A DNA stretch of 64,000 nt from Flavobacterium sp. KMS. Lineage in GTDB: Bacteria; Bacteroidota; Bacteroidia; Flavobacteriales; Flavobacteriaceae. Of this stretch, positions 51,589 to 62,007 are shown piece by piece. Every line of letters begins with the position of its first letter. The stretch's first letter is position 1. A program made the position numbers and the translations under genes. The stretch is taken from contig NZ_JSYP01000005.1 in assembly GCF_000813005.1 (NCBI RefSeq), forward strand, positions 124,001 through 188,000. The letters run 5' to 3'. The notes beneath the pieces were generated by a model that saw only the letters and a program-made list of their open reading frames with translations, did no database searches and was not told the DNA's origin.

Positions 51589-52938
51589 ATGGAAAAGCGT
51601 AAATTAAGTTTTTGGGAAATCTGGAACATGAGTTTCGGTTTCTTAGGAATACAAATGGGGTTTGCTCTACAAAATGCAAATGCCAGTAGAATTCTTCAAA
51701 TTTTTGGTGCCGACGTACACGAACTTTCATGGTTTTGGATAATTGCTCCTTTAATGGGATTAATTGTTCAACCTATCATTGGACATTATAGTGATAAAAC
51801 CTGGGGGAAATTTGGTCGAAGAAAACCATTTTTTCTAGTAGGTGCTATTCTAGCTTCGGTTGGATTAATATTAATGCCACAAGCAAACATATTTATTTCT
51901 GTTTTACCTGCATTATGGGTTGGAGCAGGAATGCTTATGATTATGGATGCTTCGTTTAATATTGCCATGGAACCATTCCGTGCTTTAGTTGGAGACAATT
52001 TAAGAACTGACCAGCGCACAGCAGGATTCAGTATCCAAACAGCACTTATTGGTTTCGGAGCCGTAATTGGTTCGGCATTACCTTATGTATTAACCAAATG
52101 GTTTGGAGTTTCTAACAGTACCGTTCCTGGTAGTGTCCCTTTAAATCTTACTCTTTCCTTTGTTTTAGGAGCTGTCGTTTTAATTGGATCTATTCTGGTA
52201 ACTTTATTTACAACCAAAGAATATTCTCCTGAAGAATTAGCCAATTTTGAAGATCCTCAAAGTGAAGTTGATGTTCCTTCTGAAGAAAAATCAAGACTTA
52301 CAGATATTTTTACGGATTTTGCAAAAATGCCAACTACTATGCGTCAGCTTAGTTGGGTGCAGTTTTTCTCTTGGTTCGGACTTTTCGGTATGTGGGTATT
52401 TAGTACTCCAGCAATTGCACATCATATTTACGGATTACCATTAGACGATAATTCAAGTCAAACTTACCAAGATGCTGGGGATTGGGTTGGAATTCTCTTT
52501 GGAGTTTACAATCTTGTTTCGGCAATTATAGCCTTGTTTTTTCTTCCGATGATTGCAAAAAAAATTGGACGAAAATCAACTCACGCCCTTTCATTAGTTA
52601 TTGGAGGAATAGGTTTAATTTCTATTTACTTCATGCCAGATGAAAATTGGGTTATTCTCTCTATGGTATTAATTGGTGTGGCTTGGGCTAGTATCCTCGC
52701 AATGCCGTATGCTATTCTGGCTGGATCTATTGCTCCTAAAAAAATGGGGGTTTACATGGGGATTTTCAATTTCTTCATCGTAATTCCTCAAATAATAAAC
52801 GCAATAATCGGAGGGCCAATCGTAAAATACCTTTATAACGGTGATGCTATGTACGCTTTAATCACGAGTGGAGTCAGCTTTTTGATAGCCGCAGTTTTAG
52901 TTTACAAAGTGAAAGATGTAGATGACATTAAAATCTAA
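51589..52938 (+). CDS. MFS sugar transporter (maltose/SLC45-like)
   Basis: A 449-residue twelve-helix transporter likely to import maltose and short malto-oligosaccharides from periplasm to cytosol. The N-terminal FWEIWNMSFGFLGIQMGFALQ and ANASRILQ, the motif IIGHYSDKTWGKFGRRKPFFL, and DASFNIAMEPFRALVGDNL are typical of the glycoside-symporter/SLC45 branch found in Bacteroidota maltose clusters. It is followed by beta-phosphoglucomutase and GH65, the enzymes that would use its cargo. Confidence 0.9.
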   Translation: MEKRKLSFWEIWNMSFGFLGIQMGFALQNANASRILQIFGADVHELSWFWIIAPLMGLIVQPIIGHYSDKTWGKFGRRKPFFLVGAILASVGLILMPQANIFISVLPALWVGAGMLMIMDASFNIAMEPFRALVGDNLRTDQRTAGFSIQTALIGFGAVIGSALPYVLTKWFGVSNSTVPGSVPLNLTLSFVLGAVVLIGSILVTLFTTKEYSPEELANFEDPQSEVDVPSEEKSRLTDIFTDFAKMPTTMRQLSWVQFFSWFGLFGMWVFSTPAIAHHIYGLPLDDNSSQTYQDAGDWVGILFGVYNLVSAIIALFFLPMIAKKIGRKSTHALSLVIGGIGLISIYFMPDENWVILSMVLIGVAWASILAMPYAILAGSIAPKKMGVYMGIFNFFIVIPQIINAIIGGPIVKYLYNGDAMYALITSGVSFLIAAVLVYKVKDVDDIKI

Positions 52939-53045
52939 AACTCACATCTAAAAAATTCTCTTTCTGATAAAATGAGAAATGGTTTCCTTACAATCAAAAT
53001 TTAAATACTTTTTCGAAAAGAAATACAAAATAAGCATATTATTAA

Positions 53046-53702
53046 ATGAATACAAAAGCGTTTATATTCGACCTGGACGGCGTAATTGTTGACACAGCTA
53101 AATATCATTATTTAGCGTGGCAAAAAATTGCAAATGCATTAAACATTGACTTTACACACGAACACAACGAACTCTTAAAAGGAGTAAGTCGTGTACGTTC
53201 TCTAGATATCATCCTGGAATTAGGAAACATACAAGCTTCACAAGAAGACAAAGATAAATGGCTCATCCAAAAAAATGAAGACTATCTGACTTATCTGGTA
53301 GATATGGATAAAAGCGAAATCCTTCCTGGAGTTTTCCCTGTTTTAGAATTTTTAAAAGAGAATAAACAAGCCATTGCATTAGGTTCAGCTAGCAAAAATG
53401 CACGTCCGATTCTCGAAAAAACAGGAATCATCTCCTACTTCGATGTTATCGTAGATGGTAATGATGTTACAAATGCTAAACCAGACCCTGAAGTTTTCCT
53501 GAAAGCGGCTCAATTATTAAACATAAGCCCTACAGATTCTATCGTTTTTGAAGATTCAGTTGCAGGAGTTCAAGCAGCTAATATTGCAAAAATGACTAGT
53601 GTAGGAATTGGTTCCAAAACAGTATTACACGAAGCAAAATACATCTTTGAGGATTTTACCTTAATAGATCAAAATTTCATCAAATCATTAATCACAAAAT
53701 AA
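53046..53702 (+). CDS. pgmB: Beta-phosphoglucomutase
   Basis: PgmB converts beta-glucose-1-phosphate to glucose-6-phosphate. The 218-residue HAD hydrolase-fold protein has the nucleophile motif FDLDGVIVDT with D9 and general acid/base D11, the cap-domain LLKGVSRVRSLDIIL, motif II GSASKN and motif IV VFEDSVAGVQAA. The subfamily call rests on the cap motif and on the adjacent GH65 phosphorylase, which produces exactly its substrate. Confidence 0.94.
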   Translation: MNTKAFIFDLDGVIVDTAKYHYLAWQKIANALNIDFTHEHNELLKGVSRVRSLDIILELGNIQASQEDKDKWLIQKNEDYLTYLVDMDKSEILPGVFPVLEFLKENKQAIALGSASKNARPILEKTGIISYFDVIVDGNDVTNAKPDPEVFLKAAQLLNISPTDSIVFEDSVAGVQAANIAKMTSVGIGSKTVLHEAKYIFEDFTLIDQNFIKSLITK

Positions 53703-53808
53703 ATCAATCAATCGAAAACAATTAATCAATTAGATACTCCATTAGATAATTCTCAAACTGCTTAATTATCTCATTTTCTAATTTACGAATTGTCAAATTT
53801 TAAAAACA

Positions 53809-56109
53809 ATGAATCAAGATTATATAAAACCAGACAATTGGTCAATAATAGAAGAAGGCTTTGATGTTGAAAGAGTCAAATCATCTGAAAGTCTTTTTAG
53901 TATCGGAAACGGTGCCATGGGACAGCGTGCCAATTTTGAAGAAAAATACTCAGGAGAAACTTTCCAGGGAAGTTATATTGCCGGAATCTATTATCCAGAT
54001 AAAACAAAAGTGGGTTGGTGGAAAAATGGATATCCAAAATACTTCGCCAAAGTACTTAATGCTCCAAACTGGATTGGTATCAACGTTGAAATTAACGAAG
54101 AAGCTTTCGATTTAAATTCTTGTACCGAAGTAAAAAACTTTCGTAGAGAATTAAATATGAAAGAAGGTTGGTACAATCGTTCCTTTGAAGCAACATTAAA
54201 AAACGGAACCGAAATTGCTGTTAACGTACGTCGTTTTCTGTCTTTGAATCTGGATGAAGTTGGTATTATCAAATACGAAATAACTCCATTAAATAAAGAT
54301 GCAAAAATTCTTTACAAACCATATTTGGATGCTGGTGTTACCAATGAAGATGCAAACTGGGAAGAAAAATTCTGGGAACCTCTTGAAGTAAAAAAAGCTA
54401 CAAATGAAGCTTATGTAACTGCTCAAACCTATAAAACACATTTTAAGGTTACGACTTTTATGCACAATAGCATTTTTGCTAATAACGAGAATATTAATAT
54501 TTCGCCTTCTACAATAGATTCTTCAACAGATAAAGTAGAATATACTTATGGTGTAATCATTGCTAAAGGACAAACCTCATCTATACAAAAAATTGGTGGT
54601 TATACCGTTTCATTAAACCATACCAACACTCTTACTGCTGCCGAAAAAGCAATTAAGGAAGCATTAAGCAAAGGATATGACCAATTATTACAAGAACAAA
54701 TTGATGCTTGGGCTAAAGTTTGGGAAATGTCAGACATTACTATCGATGGCGATGTAAAAGCTCAACAAGGAATTCGTTTTAATATTTTTCAGTTAAACCA
54801 AACCTATTCAGGAAAAGACAACCGATTAAACATTGGACCAAAAGGATTTACTGGAGAAAAATACGGAGGATCAACCTATTGGGATACCGAAGCCTATTGC
54901 ATTCCATTTTATATGGCGACAAAAGACCAGCAAGTAGCTCGTAATTTATTGACCTATCGTTATAACCAATTGGATAAAGCTATTGAAAATGCCAAAGACA
55001 ATTTGGGTTTCAAAGATGGAGCAGCTTTATACCCAATGGTAACTATGAATGGGGAAGAATGCCATAACGAATGGGAAATCACGCATGAAGAAATCCATAG
55101 AAATGGAGCGATAGCTTTTGCCATTTTCAATTACAACCGTTACACAGGAGATTACTCCTATATTCCAGAAAAAGGATTAGAAGTATTAATTGGTATTGCG
55201 CGTTTTTGGCATCAAAGAGCTTCATTCTCTACAGATAAAAATCAGTATGTGATATTAGGAGTTACAGGTCCTAACGAATACGAAAACAACATCAACAATA
55301 ATTTCTATACCAATTATATTGCAAAATGGTGTATTGATTATGCCGAAGAACAAATTATAAAAGTTGCTACCGAATACCCTTCCGATCACAAAAGAATTAT
55401 CGAAAAAGTAAATCTTACTGCAACTGAAATTCAGGAATGGAAAAAAGTAGCCAATAATATGTACTTCCCATTTTCGAAAGAACTTGATGTTTACCTACAA
55501 CAAGACGGATTCCTGGATAAAGATTTAGTTCCAGTAAAAGACTTAGACCGATCGCAACGTCCTATAAACCAAAAATGGTCTTGGGATCGCGTATTACGTT
55601 CACCATATATCAAACAAGCTGATGTTTTACAATGCTTTTACTTTTTTGAGGCCCATTTTACAAAAGAAGAACTATTGCGTAATTTTGAGTTTTACGAATC
55701 TTTCACCGTGCACGAAAGTTCACTTTCGCCTTGTGTACACTCTATTCAGGCAGCAGCTCTGGACAAAATGGATATGGCATATACATTCTACCTAAGAACT
55801 TCTCGTTTAGACTTAGACGATTACAATAAAGAAGTTGAAGAAGGTTGTCATATTACATCGATGGCTGGAACATGGATGAGTATTGTAGAAGGTTTTGGAG
55901 GAATGCGTGTAAAAAATGATACGCTACATTTCTCTCCTAAAATTCCAAAAGAATGGACAGGATATTCATTTAAAATCAATTTTAGAAATCAAATTCTAAA
56001 AGTGTCAATAAACCATAACGAAACTACGTTTTCTGTAGATGGAGATACCGACTTAGCCATTGTCGTTAATGGCCAAACCGTAGTCGCTACAAAATATGCA
56101 ATTGCATAA
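53809..56109 (+). CDS. GH65 family maltose (or related disaccharide) phosphorylase
   Basis: A 766-residue cytosolic inverting phosphorylase that splits maltose with phosphate into glucose and beta-glucose-1-phosphate. No signal peptide is present. The N-terminal beta-sandwich (about 1-270) leads to an (alpha/alpha)6 barrel with the general acid E490 in VTGPNEYENN, a position close to E487 of the Lactobacillus brevis enzyme as I recall it, and the phosphate-binding TVHESSLSPCVHS. Kojibiose, nigerose or trehalose phosphorylases share this fold, but the starch context favours maltose. Confidence 0.92.
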   Translation: MNQDYIKPDNWSIIEEGFDVERVKSSESLFSIGNGAMGQRANFEEKYSGETFQGSYIAGIYYPDKTKVGWWKNGYPKYFAKVLNAPNWIGINVEINEEAFDLNSCTEVKNFRRELNMKEGWYNRSFEATLKNGTEIAVNVRRFLSLNLDEVGIIKYEITPLNKDAKILYKPYLDAGVTNEDANWEEKFWEPLEVKKATNEAYVTAQTYKTHFKVTTFMHNSIFANNENINISPSTIDSSTDKVEYTYGVIIAKGQTSSIQKIGGYTVSLNHTNTLTAAEKAIKEALSKGYDQLLQEQIDAWAKVWEMSDITIDGDVKAQQGIRFNIFQLNQTYSGKDNRLNIGPKGFTGEKYGGSTYWDTEAYCIPFYMATKDQQVARNLLTYRYNQLDKAIENAKDNLGFKDGAALYPMVTMNGEECHNEWEITHEEIHRNGAIAFAIFNYNRYTGDYSYIPEKGLEVLIGIARFWHQRASFSTDKNQYVILGVTGPNEYENNINNNFYTNYIAKWCIDYAEEQIIKVATEYPSDHKRIIEKVNLTATEIQEWKKVANNMYFPFSKELDVYLQQDGFLDKDLVPVKDLDRSQRPINQKWSWDRVLRSPYIKQADVLQCFYFFEAHFTKEELLRNFEFYESFTVHESSLSPCVHSIQAAALDKMDMAYTFYLRTSRLDLDDYNKEVEEGCHITSMAGTWMSIVEGFGGMRVKNDTLHFSPKIPKEWTGYSFKINFRNQILKVSINHNETTFSVDGDTDLAIVVNGQTVVATKYAIA

Positions 56110-56145
56110 ATAGTAGCTTCTATATATTTTTATAACATTTTTTAA

Positions 56146-58269
<2,124 letters not shown>

Positions 58270-58274
58270 AACTT

Positions 58275-58318
58275 AAAAAAGACAAGTGATTTTTCCCAAG
58301 ATTACTTGTCTTTTTTTC
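58275..58318 (+). terminator. Terminator after susB
   Basis: AAAAAAGACAAGT (58275-58287) pairs with ACTTGTCTTTTTT (58304-58316) and runs into T. It separates susB from the next amylase gene. Confidence 0.85.
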
Positions 58319-58329
58319 ATAACTCTCTT

Positions 58330-58404
58330 TTTGTCACATCGAACGTCCTGGAGCTTCGGGAGAGATGCCGCAATGGTTCTCGACTCCGCTCGAACTGACA
58401 ACGA
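58330..58404. repeat. Dispersed repeat before the second amylase gene
   Basis: GACTCCGCTC at 58382-58391 followed by AACTGACAA is the inverted form of the fragment at 29510-29529. An open frame from 58365 runs through this repeat into the amylase gene, which is why the upstream ATG there is not believed. Confidence 0.55.
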
Positions 58405-58424
58405 GAATAATTACATTTAAAATT

Positions 58425-60290
58425 ATGGATATCCAAAAAACCCTCAACCATTCAATCTATAAAATAATCCTATTTGTTTTATTGTTTTCTGCTTCCGCGA
58501 AAGCGCAAATTCAGAAAACAGAGCCTCCTTTTTGGTACGCAGGAATGAAAAATCCAGAACTTCAGATTATGTTCTACGGAAAAGACATTGCCCAATACGA
58601 ACCTACTGTTTCTAATAATGTAACTATTAAAGACATTAAAAAAACCGAAAATCCTAACTACATTTTCGTAACAATCGACACTAAAGACATTCCAGCATCT
58701 GAGTTAGTTTTTTCATTTAAAAACAAAAACAAAGTTGCATTTACACAAAAATATTCTTTAAAAAAGAGAAGAGAAAATTCTGCTCAACGCAAAAGTTTTG
58801 ATGCATCCGATGTGATGTATTTAATCATGCCAGATCGTTTTGCAAATGGAAACTCAAAAAACGATACTAATGCTACTCTAACAGAAAAAGGAAACCGACA
58901 AGACCCAAGCGGACGTCATGGTGGTGATATTGACGGAATCATTAAAAACTTAGATTATATTTCTTCTCTAGGTGCAACAACTATTTGGAATACGCCTTTA
59001 AACGAAGACAATGACAAACAACATTCGTATCATGGCTACGCCCAATCTGATGTGTATAAAATAGATCCTCGTTACGGAACAAACGAAGATTACGTACGCT
59101 TGGCTGCAGAAATGCATAAAAAAGACATGAAACTGGTTATGGATTATGTAACTAATCACTGGGGAATCACACATTGGATGATTAACGATATGCCAACCAA
59201 AACTTGGTTCAATCAATTTGAAACCTTCACACAAACCCACCACCGTCGTGAAGTAATCACAGACATTCACGCTTCAAAATTAGATCAGGAAGTTTGTATT
59301 GATGGTTGGTTTGTACCTTCAATGCCAGATTTAAATTTAAAAAATCCTTTAGTAGCAAAATACCTAACTCAAAATGCAATTTGGTGGATTGAGTATGCAG
59401 ATCTTGACGGATTTAGAGTAGACACTTACAACTATTCTGACCCAGCTGCAATGGCAAATTGGGCAAAAGATGTTACCAATGAATATCCAAACTTTAATAT
59501 TGTTGGAGAAATCTGGATGCACAATCAGGCAAATTTAGCCTTTTGGCAAAAAGACAGTAAAATAGGTGCGATTGAAAACTACAATTCTAATTTACCAAGT
59601 GTAATGGATTTTACATTACATAATCAAATTGGTTCTGCTTTTAACGAAAGTGAAGCAACTTGGGATAACGGAATGATTAAATTCTACAACAATTTTGCAT
59701 TAGATTATCTATATCCATACCCAGACAATATTTTGGTTTTTGCCGAAAATCACGATACAAATAGAATCAATGATGTTTATAAATATGATTTTGTCAAATA
59801 CAAATTGGCAATGACTTTATTGGCAACCGTTCGTGGAATCCCACAATTGTATTATGGTTCAGAAATCGGAATGGGTGGTGATAAAAGCAAAGGCGATGCC
59901 GATATTCGTCAAGATTTCCCTGGCGGATGGAATGGCGATAAAAACAATGCTTTTACCGCAGCAGGAAGAACAACAGAACAAGCTAAATATTTCGATTTTA
60001 CTTCAAAATTATTCAAATGGAGAAAATCAAATGAAGCCGTTCATTTCGGAAAAATGACACATTATATCCCTGAGAATAATACTTATGTTTATTTCAGATA
60101 TACTGATGCTAAAACTGTAATGGTAGTTTTTAATAACAATGCTACAGCGCAATCTCTTAAAACAAATCGTTTTAAAGAAAACATCAAAAACTTTAAATCA
60201 GGAAAAGACATCCTTACAGGAAAAACGTTCGATTTAACATCTGAAATTACTCTAGAACCAAAGTCAGCAATAGTACTAGAACTAGAATAA
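58425..60290 (+). CDS. GH13 alpha-amylase / neopullulanase (SusA-like)
   Basis: A 621-residue secreted glycoside hydrolase for intermediate malto-oligosaccharides. The signal peptide ends SASAKAQ; a cyclomaltodextrinase-type N-terminal beta-domain follows (to about residue 120), then the barrel with IMPDRFANGN, the nucleophile D333 (GFRVDTYNY), acid/base E362 (VGEIWMHN) and D444 (AENHDTNRI). It lacks a T9SS domain, so it should stay in the periplasm, unlike the 961-residue amylase. ATG 58425 gives the signal peptide directly; the upstream ATG at 58365 lies in a repeat. Confidence 0.93.
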   Translation: MDIQKTLNHSIYKIILFVLLFSASAKAQIQKTEPPFWYAGMKNPELQIMFYGKDIAQYEPTVSNNVTIKDIKKTENPNYIFVTIDTKDIPASELVFSFKNKNKVAFTQKYSLKKRRENSAQRKSFDASDVMYLIMPDRFANGNSKNDTNATLTEKGNRQDPSGRHGGDIDGIIKNLDYISSLGATTIWNTPLNEDNDKQHSYHGYAQSDVYKIDPRYGTNEDYVRLAAEMHKKDMKLVMDYVTNHWGITHWMINDMPTKTWFNQFETFTQTHHRREVITDIHASKLDQEVCIDGWFVPSMPDLNLKNPLVAKYLTQNAIWWIEYADLDGFRVDTYNYSDPAAMANWAKDVTNEYPNFNIVGEIWMHNQANLAFWQKDSKIGAIENYNSNLPSVMDFTLHNQIGSAFNESEATWDNGMIKFYNNFALDYLYPYPDNILVFAENHDTNRINDVYKYDFVKYKLAMTLLATVRGIPQLYYGSEIGMGGDKSKGDADIRQDFPGGWNGDKNNAFTAAGRTTEQAKYFDFTSKLFKWRKSNEAVHFGKMTHYIPENNTYVYFRYTDAKTVMVVFNNNATAQSLKTNRFKENIKNFKSGKDILTGKTFDLTSEITLEPKSAIVLELE

Positions 60291-60317
60291 AAGTTAAAAT
60301 CTAAATACAAAGTTTTA

Positions 60318-60379
60318 GCCACAGATTATAATAATTAAATGGATTTTTGAAATCTGTACGAATCATTATAATCTGTGGC
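60318..60379. repeat. 62-nt palindromic repeat (GCCACAGATTATAAT ends)
   Basis: The 15-nt ends 60318-60332 and 60365-60379 are perfect inverted copies. A second, truncated copy, starting GGCCACAGATTATA, lies at 60432-60482. It may also serve as a terminator for the amylase gene. Confidence 0.7.
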
Positions 60380-60391
60380 TTTCTTTTAATC

Positions 60392-60555
60392 AAAGCTTTG
60401 CAGACTTTGCGGTTAAACCACAATGTTTTTTGGCCACAGATTATACGGATTAAAAGGATTTTTAAATCTGTGCGAATCCACAATTCATAAACTACTTCTT
60501 AAAGCAAAGCTTTGCGGACTTTGCGTAAAACTTTGTGTTCTTTGCGGTAAAATCT
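60392..60555. repeat. AAAGCTTTGCGGACTTTGCG repeats
   Basis: Copies at 60392-60413 and 60506-60525, with further CTTTGCGGTAAA remnants to about 60552, belong to the family that forms the large hairpin near tRNA-Phe (37687-37790). The 297-nt gap between the amylase and toxin genes holds only these repeats and the palindrome above. Confidence 0.65.
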
Positions 60556-60587
60556 CAATAAAACAATCTAATTTGAATATCTATTAA

Positions 60588-60881
60588 TTAAAGCATAAGA
60601 CTTTTAGGATCTTGGTACGCATTCCAAAATCTTAAAAGTTCAATATCATTATTATCTAAAACTTTATAAAACAGAACTATCTGTTTTGTTACTGGAACTT
60701 GAAATATATTTTTATAATTTGTTGGTTTAAAAACTAAATTCTCTTTGATTAATAACTCAATTAAATCGTTTGTTTTATCTATAAAACTATACACGTTTGT
60801 CAATGTCCATTCTCTTTCCAAATATTCAATATTTCCCCAATAATCAAGCTTGGCACTTTCTGTCCAAATTATTTGTATCAT
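60588..60881 (-). CDS. ParE/RelE-family toxin
   Basis: A 97-residue protein of the ParE/RelE toxin superfamily. It starts IIWTESAKLDYWGNIEYLEREW, typical of ParE-type plasmid-stabilisation proteins, and continues with VYSFIDKTNDLIELL and a strand pair QVPVTKQIVLFYKVLD. The gene lies 3 nt after the antitoxin on the same strand. ParE members poison gyrase while RelE members cut mRNA; sequence alone does not decide. Confidence 0.85.
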   Translation of the reverse strand: MIQIIWTESAKLDYWGNIEYLEREWTLTNVYSFIDKTNDLIELLIKENLVFKPTNYKNIFQVPVTKQIVLFYKVLDNNDIELLRFWNAYQDPKSLML

Positions 60882-60884
60882 GGA

Positions 60885-61154
60885 TTATCTGTTGAATAAA
60901 TGAGGAAAGCGTTTTTTAGTTTCTTCCATAACATCTTCATGAGAATGTACTTTGTTATTAGCAACATCCTCTAAAGCTTGATCTATCGCAACTTTTTGTT
61001 TATTGCTTAACAAACACTCGTCATCTTCATCCTCTAAAGGTATAACCACAAAAGATCTACCTTTACTTCTATGTATTACTAGTTTTTCAGTTTCAGCAAT
61101 ATCAAGATATTTTTTAATGTTCCCTCTAAATTCTGTTACGCTAACTGTTTTCAT
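60885..61154 (-). CDS. Phd/YefM-family antitoxin
   Basis: An 89-residue antitoxin. The N-terminal MKTVSVTEFRGNIKKYLDIAE is the Phd/YefM DNA-binding fold, followed by LVIHRSKGRSFVVIPL. The acidic C-terminus (about 60-89) would wrap the toxin. The frame extends upstream to 61274 but ATG 61154 gives the family start and follows a good promoter. It precedes its toxin, the usual order, allowing autorepression. Confidence 0.85.
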   Translation of the reverse strand: MKTVSVTEFRGNIKKYLDIAETEKLVIHRSKGRSFVVIPLEDEDDECLLSNKQKVAIDQALEDVANNKVHSHEDVMEETKKRFPHLFNR

Positions 61155-61168
61155 GATTAGTATTTTTA

Positions 61169-61189
61169 CAAATGTACGTAAAAATGTAC
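61169..61189 (-). promoter_or_regulatory. Toxin-antitoxin promoter and possible operator
   Basis: TACATTTG on the minus strand (61176-61169) is a perfect -7 box. ATGTAC occurs twice, at 61172-61177 and 61184-61189, the first overlapping the box; TGTACA is self-complementary, so both could be antitoxin binding half-sites. Confidence 0.45.
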
Positions 61190-61232
61190 AGAGCTCTTTA
61201 TCGTTCATTTTTAAAATCGACGCCATTTTGTT

Positions 61233-61240
61233 TACTTTTG
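61233..61240 (+). promoter_or_regulatory. ugpQ-type gene promoter -7 box
   Basis: TACTTTTG, a perfect -7 match, ends only 7 nt before the ATG at 61248. Transcription would begin at or next to the start codon, implying a leaderless or nearly leaderless mRNA. Confidence 0.45.
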
Positions 61241-61247
61241 TAGCACT

Positions 61248-61934
61248 ATGAGTGAAATTCTTAAAATAGCACATCGTGGCGCAAGAGGTTACGAACCCGA
61301 AAACACCTTAAAGGCATTCCAGAAAGCATTAGACTTAAATGCTCACGGAATAGAACTAGACGTTCACCTGAGCGCCGATGGCCATATTATTGTAATTCAT
61401 GACGAAACAATTGACAGAACTACCAACGGAAAAGGCTTTGTAAATAACTTATCTTTGCAGGAATTAAAAGCGTTTCGCACAGAAAAGGAGCAGCAAATTC
61501 CAACATTACCAGAAATTTTTGATTTAGTAAACCAACAATGTTTTATTAATATAGAATTAAAAGGTCAAGGAACTGTCAATGCGGTAGCTGCATTAATCGA
61601 ATTATACGTTTCGGAAAAAAACTGGAATTACAATTCTTTTATTGTTTCAAGTTTCGAATGGGATTTTTTACAAGAAATAGTTTTACTAAATCCGAAAATA
61701 CCCGTTGGCGTTTTAACCGAAACCGATATTGACTCGGCTATTACTTTTGCAGAAGCGATAAAAGCAAAAGCAATTAATCCCGATTTTAATTTGTTAAGCA
61801 AAGAGAACGCAATACAAATACAAGAAAAAGGATTTGAGATTTTTCCTTGGACAGTCAATGAGGCAGCAGACATTGCAAAAATAAAAACATACAACGTAAA
61901 CGGAATCATTAGTGATTTCCCAGATAGAATATAA
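61248..61934 (+). CDS. Glycerophosphodiester phosphodiesterase
   Basis: A 228-residue enzyme that hydrolyses glycerophosphodiesters to glycerol-3-phosphate and an alcohol. The active-site parts are visible: AHRGARGYEPENTL (H9, R10, E17), IELDVHLSADGHIIVIHDETIDRTTNG in two halves giving the metal ligands E and D and the second catalytic H, then NIELKGQG and PWTVNEAADI. No signal peptide, so a cytosolic form of the UgpQ kind. Confidence 0.94.
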   Translation: MSEILKIAHRGARGYEPENTLKAFQKALDLNAHGIELDVHLSADGHIIVIHDETIDRTTNGKGFVNNLSLQELKAFRTEKEQQIPTLPEIFDLVNQQCFINIELKGQGTVNAVAALIELYVSEKNWNYNSFIVSSFEWDFLQEIVLLNPKIPVGVLTETDIDSAITFAEAIKAKAINPDFNLLSKENAIQIQEKGFEIFPWTVNEAADIAKIKTYNVNGIISDFPDRI

Positions 61935-61954
61935 AAACCAACTTCCCAATTAAT

Positions 61955-61983
61955 CTTTGTAAAAGTTCAAAACTTTGACAAAG
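61955..61983. repeat. Hairpin of the CAAAGTTcAAA family
   Basis: CTTTGTAAAAGTT (61955-61967) and AACTTTGACAAAG (61971-61983) pair with one mismatch. It is nearly the same as the hairpin at 17300-17334. Confidence 0.6.
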
Positions 61984-62007
61984 ATACTTAGAGGTTAAAA
62001 CAAAAAT

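Noticed and set aside
58365..58424. N-terminal extension of the second amylase gene
   Set aside because: The extra codons fall inside a dispersed repeat and would place 20 residues before an otherwise normal signal peptide.
60300..61200. Genomic island or integrated element carrying the toxin-antitoxin pair
   Set aside because: No integrase, no tRNA-derived attachment repeat and no change in base composition apparent; only intergenic repeats surround the pair.
61155..61274. 40-residue upstream extension of the antitoxin
   Set aside because: It crosses the promoter box and both ATGTAC repeats and would overlap the divergent phosphodiesterase gene; the family start is at 61154.
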